A program made the translations under genes and the position numbers. A stretch of 64,000 bases of DNA from NCBI GenBank assembly GCA_039621445.1, contig CP154957.1:4582504-4646503 (forward strand), in the 5' to 3' direction. Numbering within the stretch: the stretch's first letter is position 1; each line of letters opens with the position of its first letter. The notes beneath the pieces were generated by a model. The model did no database searches, had not been told where the DNA came from, and saw only the letters and a list, made by a program, of their open reading frames with translations. The stretch is from Euglena gracilis. Its lineage: Eukaryota; Euglenida; Euglenophyceae; Euglenales. This document shows, piece after piece, positions 60,746 to 63,700 of the stretch.

Positions 60746-63700
60746 CGCATATATGTAAAGCTCACCCCCCCCCTGGGTGGGAGTTATGGGCAGGCAGGGG
60801 GAGAGGGCATTTGTGACCCTCCCCCCGAGTAGTGCTCAGAGCACATCCCTGGAAGGTGCCAGGGGCATAAAAATGGTCATCTAAAATTGGTCAGCAAATA
60901 CCAGGGGGCCCAATAGCACAAGGCATCCTGGTGTTGGTAAAAGAAATCTCCTCCACACCCTTGGTTTGTAAAAGTAATATTTTCATGTGTGTTAACCTTC
61001 AGTGATATTCAGCACTCAGATTGAGCCCGGGGGAATGTGTGAAGCCTGAGGGGCAGGCCTTTGCTTAAAAGTTCGCAGTACCCCCCCCCCCCGGGGGGGG
61101 TGGACTGCAGCTAGACCAAATTAGGCTAGTGGGAATTCTAGCGGACCCCCCCCTGGGCGGGGTTTGCTAGCAGGGCTAGCTAGTAAAGAAAAAATTCCAG
61201 TGACCGGCGCGAAGTGCCAAAAAAAAATTGGGGGCCCCTAAAAATGCCAAAAATACCCATTTTGGGCCATTTTCCCGATTTTTTTTTGGAACAAACTCAG
61301 CCAAAAAAAAAACCCCATTGAAAACCTCATTTCCACCTCGGCGTTCAGCTCCGTAGGAATTTTTTTTCCCAGTCGGGGGGGGGGGGGAGGGACTCCGGAA
61401 CCCCCCCAACATTTTTTTAAGGTGAAAACTCTCAAAAAAAGGCGTTTTCAAGGGTTCCAAATTTTTTTTGAAGTTTTCAAGAATTTTTAAGGCGTCCCTT
61501 TTCCATTGGCGGTCAAGCCATCTGGGCATCGAACCATCGGTCCAGGTTGAAAATCAAAACGTTTTTTTTTGAGTTTTGATCGGAATGCTCCAGCGATTCC
61601 AGGAATCATTTTTTCCCCCGGAGTCAGCTTGTTTTCCAAGATTTTGCGACTTCTTTTTTGCTCGAAATTCGAAAAAATTTTCCAGGACCAATTTTGCATG
61701 TTTTTTAAGGGCTTTTAAGGCATATTGACCAAATTTTTTTCAGGTTTTTTAACATTATTTAGGCTATTTAAGGCGCCTTAAAAAGGCCTCACCCAGGGGG
61801 ATGGGGTCTAGCTAGCTCATCTTTCCAGTGTCCAGCAAAATGGCTAGCCAGTGGACCCCCCCCCGGGGTCTTTAAGCAATGGCCTGCTGAGGGGACCCAA
61901 CCCCCAGGGGGGGGGGGTCCAGTCACCCAGCACCTTTTCCCCAGCCAGCAGTTCCCATGATGGCCAGCTCAGCGAAAATTTTCGACACACAACACCGGCA
62001 CACATTACTTTTTTTTTTAAAAAGGGGTCAAAAATGACCAGCATTGCTCCCAAAGTGGTTTTTTGACCTTTTTTTTTCAAAATGGTGGTGTTTTTGTCGT
62101 GACCTCGGCGTTTTGGCTGGCTAACCCCAACCCAGCTGAATTTTGGGCTTGTTTTGTCTGTTTTCGGCACCCACCGGGTCCAGCCCAACAACTGACTTGG
62201 GCGAGGGGGAGGCTTCCTTTGACCCAGGGTCTTTGAGAAATTCCCTGGTTGCGGCAAAACGTATATTGTGAACAATATATAGCACCCCCCCCCCCCCACA
62301 CACACTCACACACCTCAGTTGCTGGAAGTCATCATTCTGCCCATTGTGGTTCAGGCTCAAACCGGCGAAATGAACCCTTCAAGGTATTGATTTGGACAAA
62401 AAAGGTGATGGATGGGTTCTGCCTTTCATCCGCAGGGACACCCGCCAGCCCCCCTGCCTGTACCGGTGCCACGAGACCACCGCCTGCGCCCACCCCTGCT
62501 TCGACTCCATCGTCAGCGACCCGACCTACACTGTCTACAGCGGCGACCTCTGTTACCCCGAGTTCATCTTGAGGTAACCTCCCTGTTGCAACCCATGGTG
62601 TTCAGGTGGTCTGCTTCGCACTTAAGTTTTTTATTAATTGCGCAAACGAGGTTAATTTTTTTTGTGCTTCATTCCTCGGCAAGAAGAGTAAGATTTCTGT
62701 TTTTTATCCCGTATGTATTTTTACCCCGAAACGTACCCAGCCCCCTTTTTTTGTTTTTTTTTTCCACCTGGCGGCACGTTTTCAACGATGTTGAAGCATC
62801 AAGTTTCGCACAGCCCGAGTATCAATGAAAACACAGAGAAAACCCCGAAAAGGGGATTTATTGACCCCTGGCGTGGGACAGGAATGATTTGCAATGTCTC
62901 ACAGCCTGACAAAAAAGAAGATTTTTCACAACCCCTTCGCCGGACACCTCATTTATATGTCTTCACCGGCTGCACAAAAGACCCATTGCGGTATGTGAAA
63001 ACAGACCCAACTGCACCACTCCTATGGCTGAGGTTTTACGCCTCTTTTGGTTGTTTGAAAAATGCCTCTGTTCAACCCCCCTTTCAGCACCCTTCAGTCA
63101 GTTGTGTTTCTGGCCGGTGCTGCACTCTTCATTTGCACCCCAAATTTGAACGTTCCAGCAAGTGATGCAGGGACGTCAGTTTTGCAAACACCGCCGACCC
63201 AGTGATTTGGTGCGCAAAAGAAATCATTCCTGCAGCAGGCATCACGATCAGATTTGTGAGTTTTTTTGTTGTATTGGATGACCACCCCAAACTTTTTAGC
63301 TTCGGCTGAAAAGTCCATGAAGAGCGGGGTGTTAATGTTGAAGTTCAAATGTTTTTTTAGTGGTTAGAATGCGAACCTTTGAATTCAATCTCTAACACAT
63401 ATTTCACTCAAAAAACCAACTTGAAAAGATCCCAATAAGTCCGTTATCCCCCCTCGTTTTTTATTGTGCATATGCACAAGCAAAGTCCATTTTCATTTTT
63501 CAGCAAAGATGGCCAGCTCACGGTGACCAGCTGGAAAATCTACATTTTCCCTCCAATTTAGCTTTTGACTGGTTGCACCGTGCACAGCCCTGACAGCCAA
63601 ATGTTAAAATGTTGCCAAAAGGCTCTGTTCAAAGGCTTGCTTTCCATACCCAGACTTTTCCTCAACTGTGAGTGAATGTATGTGCGTGTGTGCGTGTGTG

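Larger units (their letters stand above)
60386..62435 (+). other. intron
   Basis: An (ACAG)n tract, an element C-like fragment (60765-60955) and element B interrupted by A-prime. No exon signals. Confidence 0.7.
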
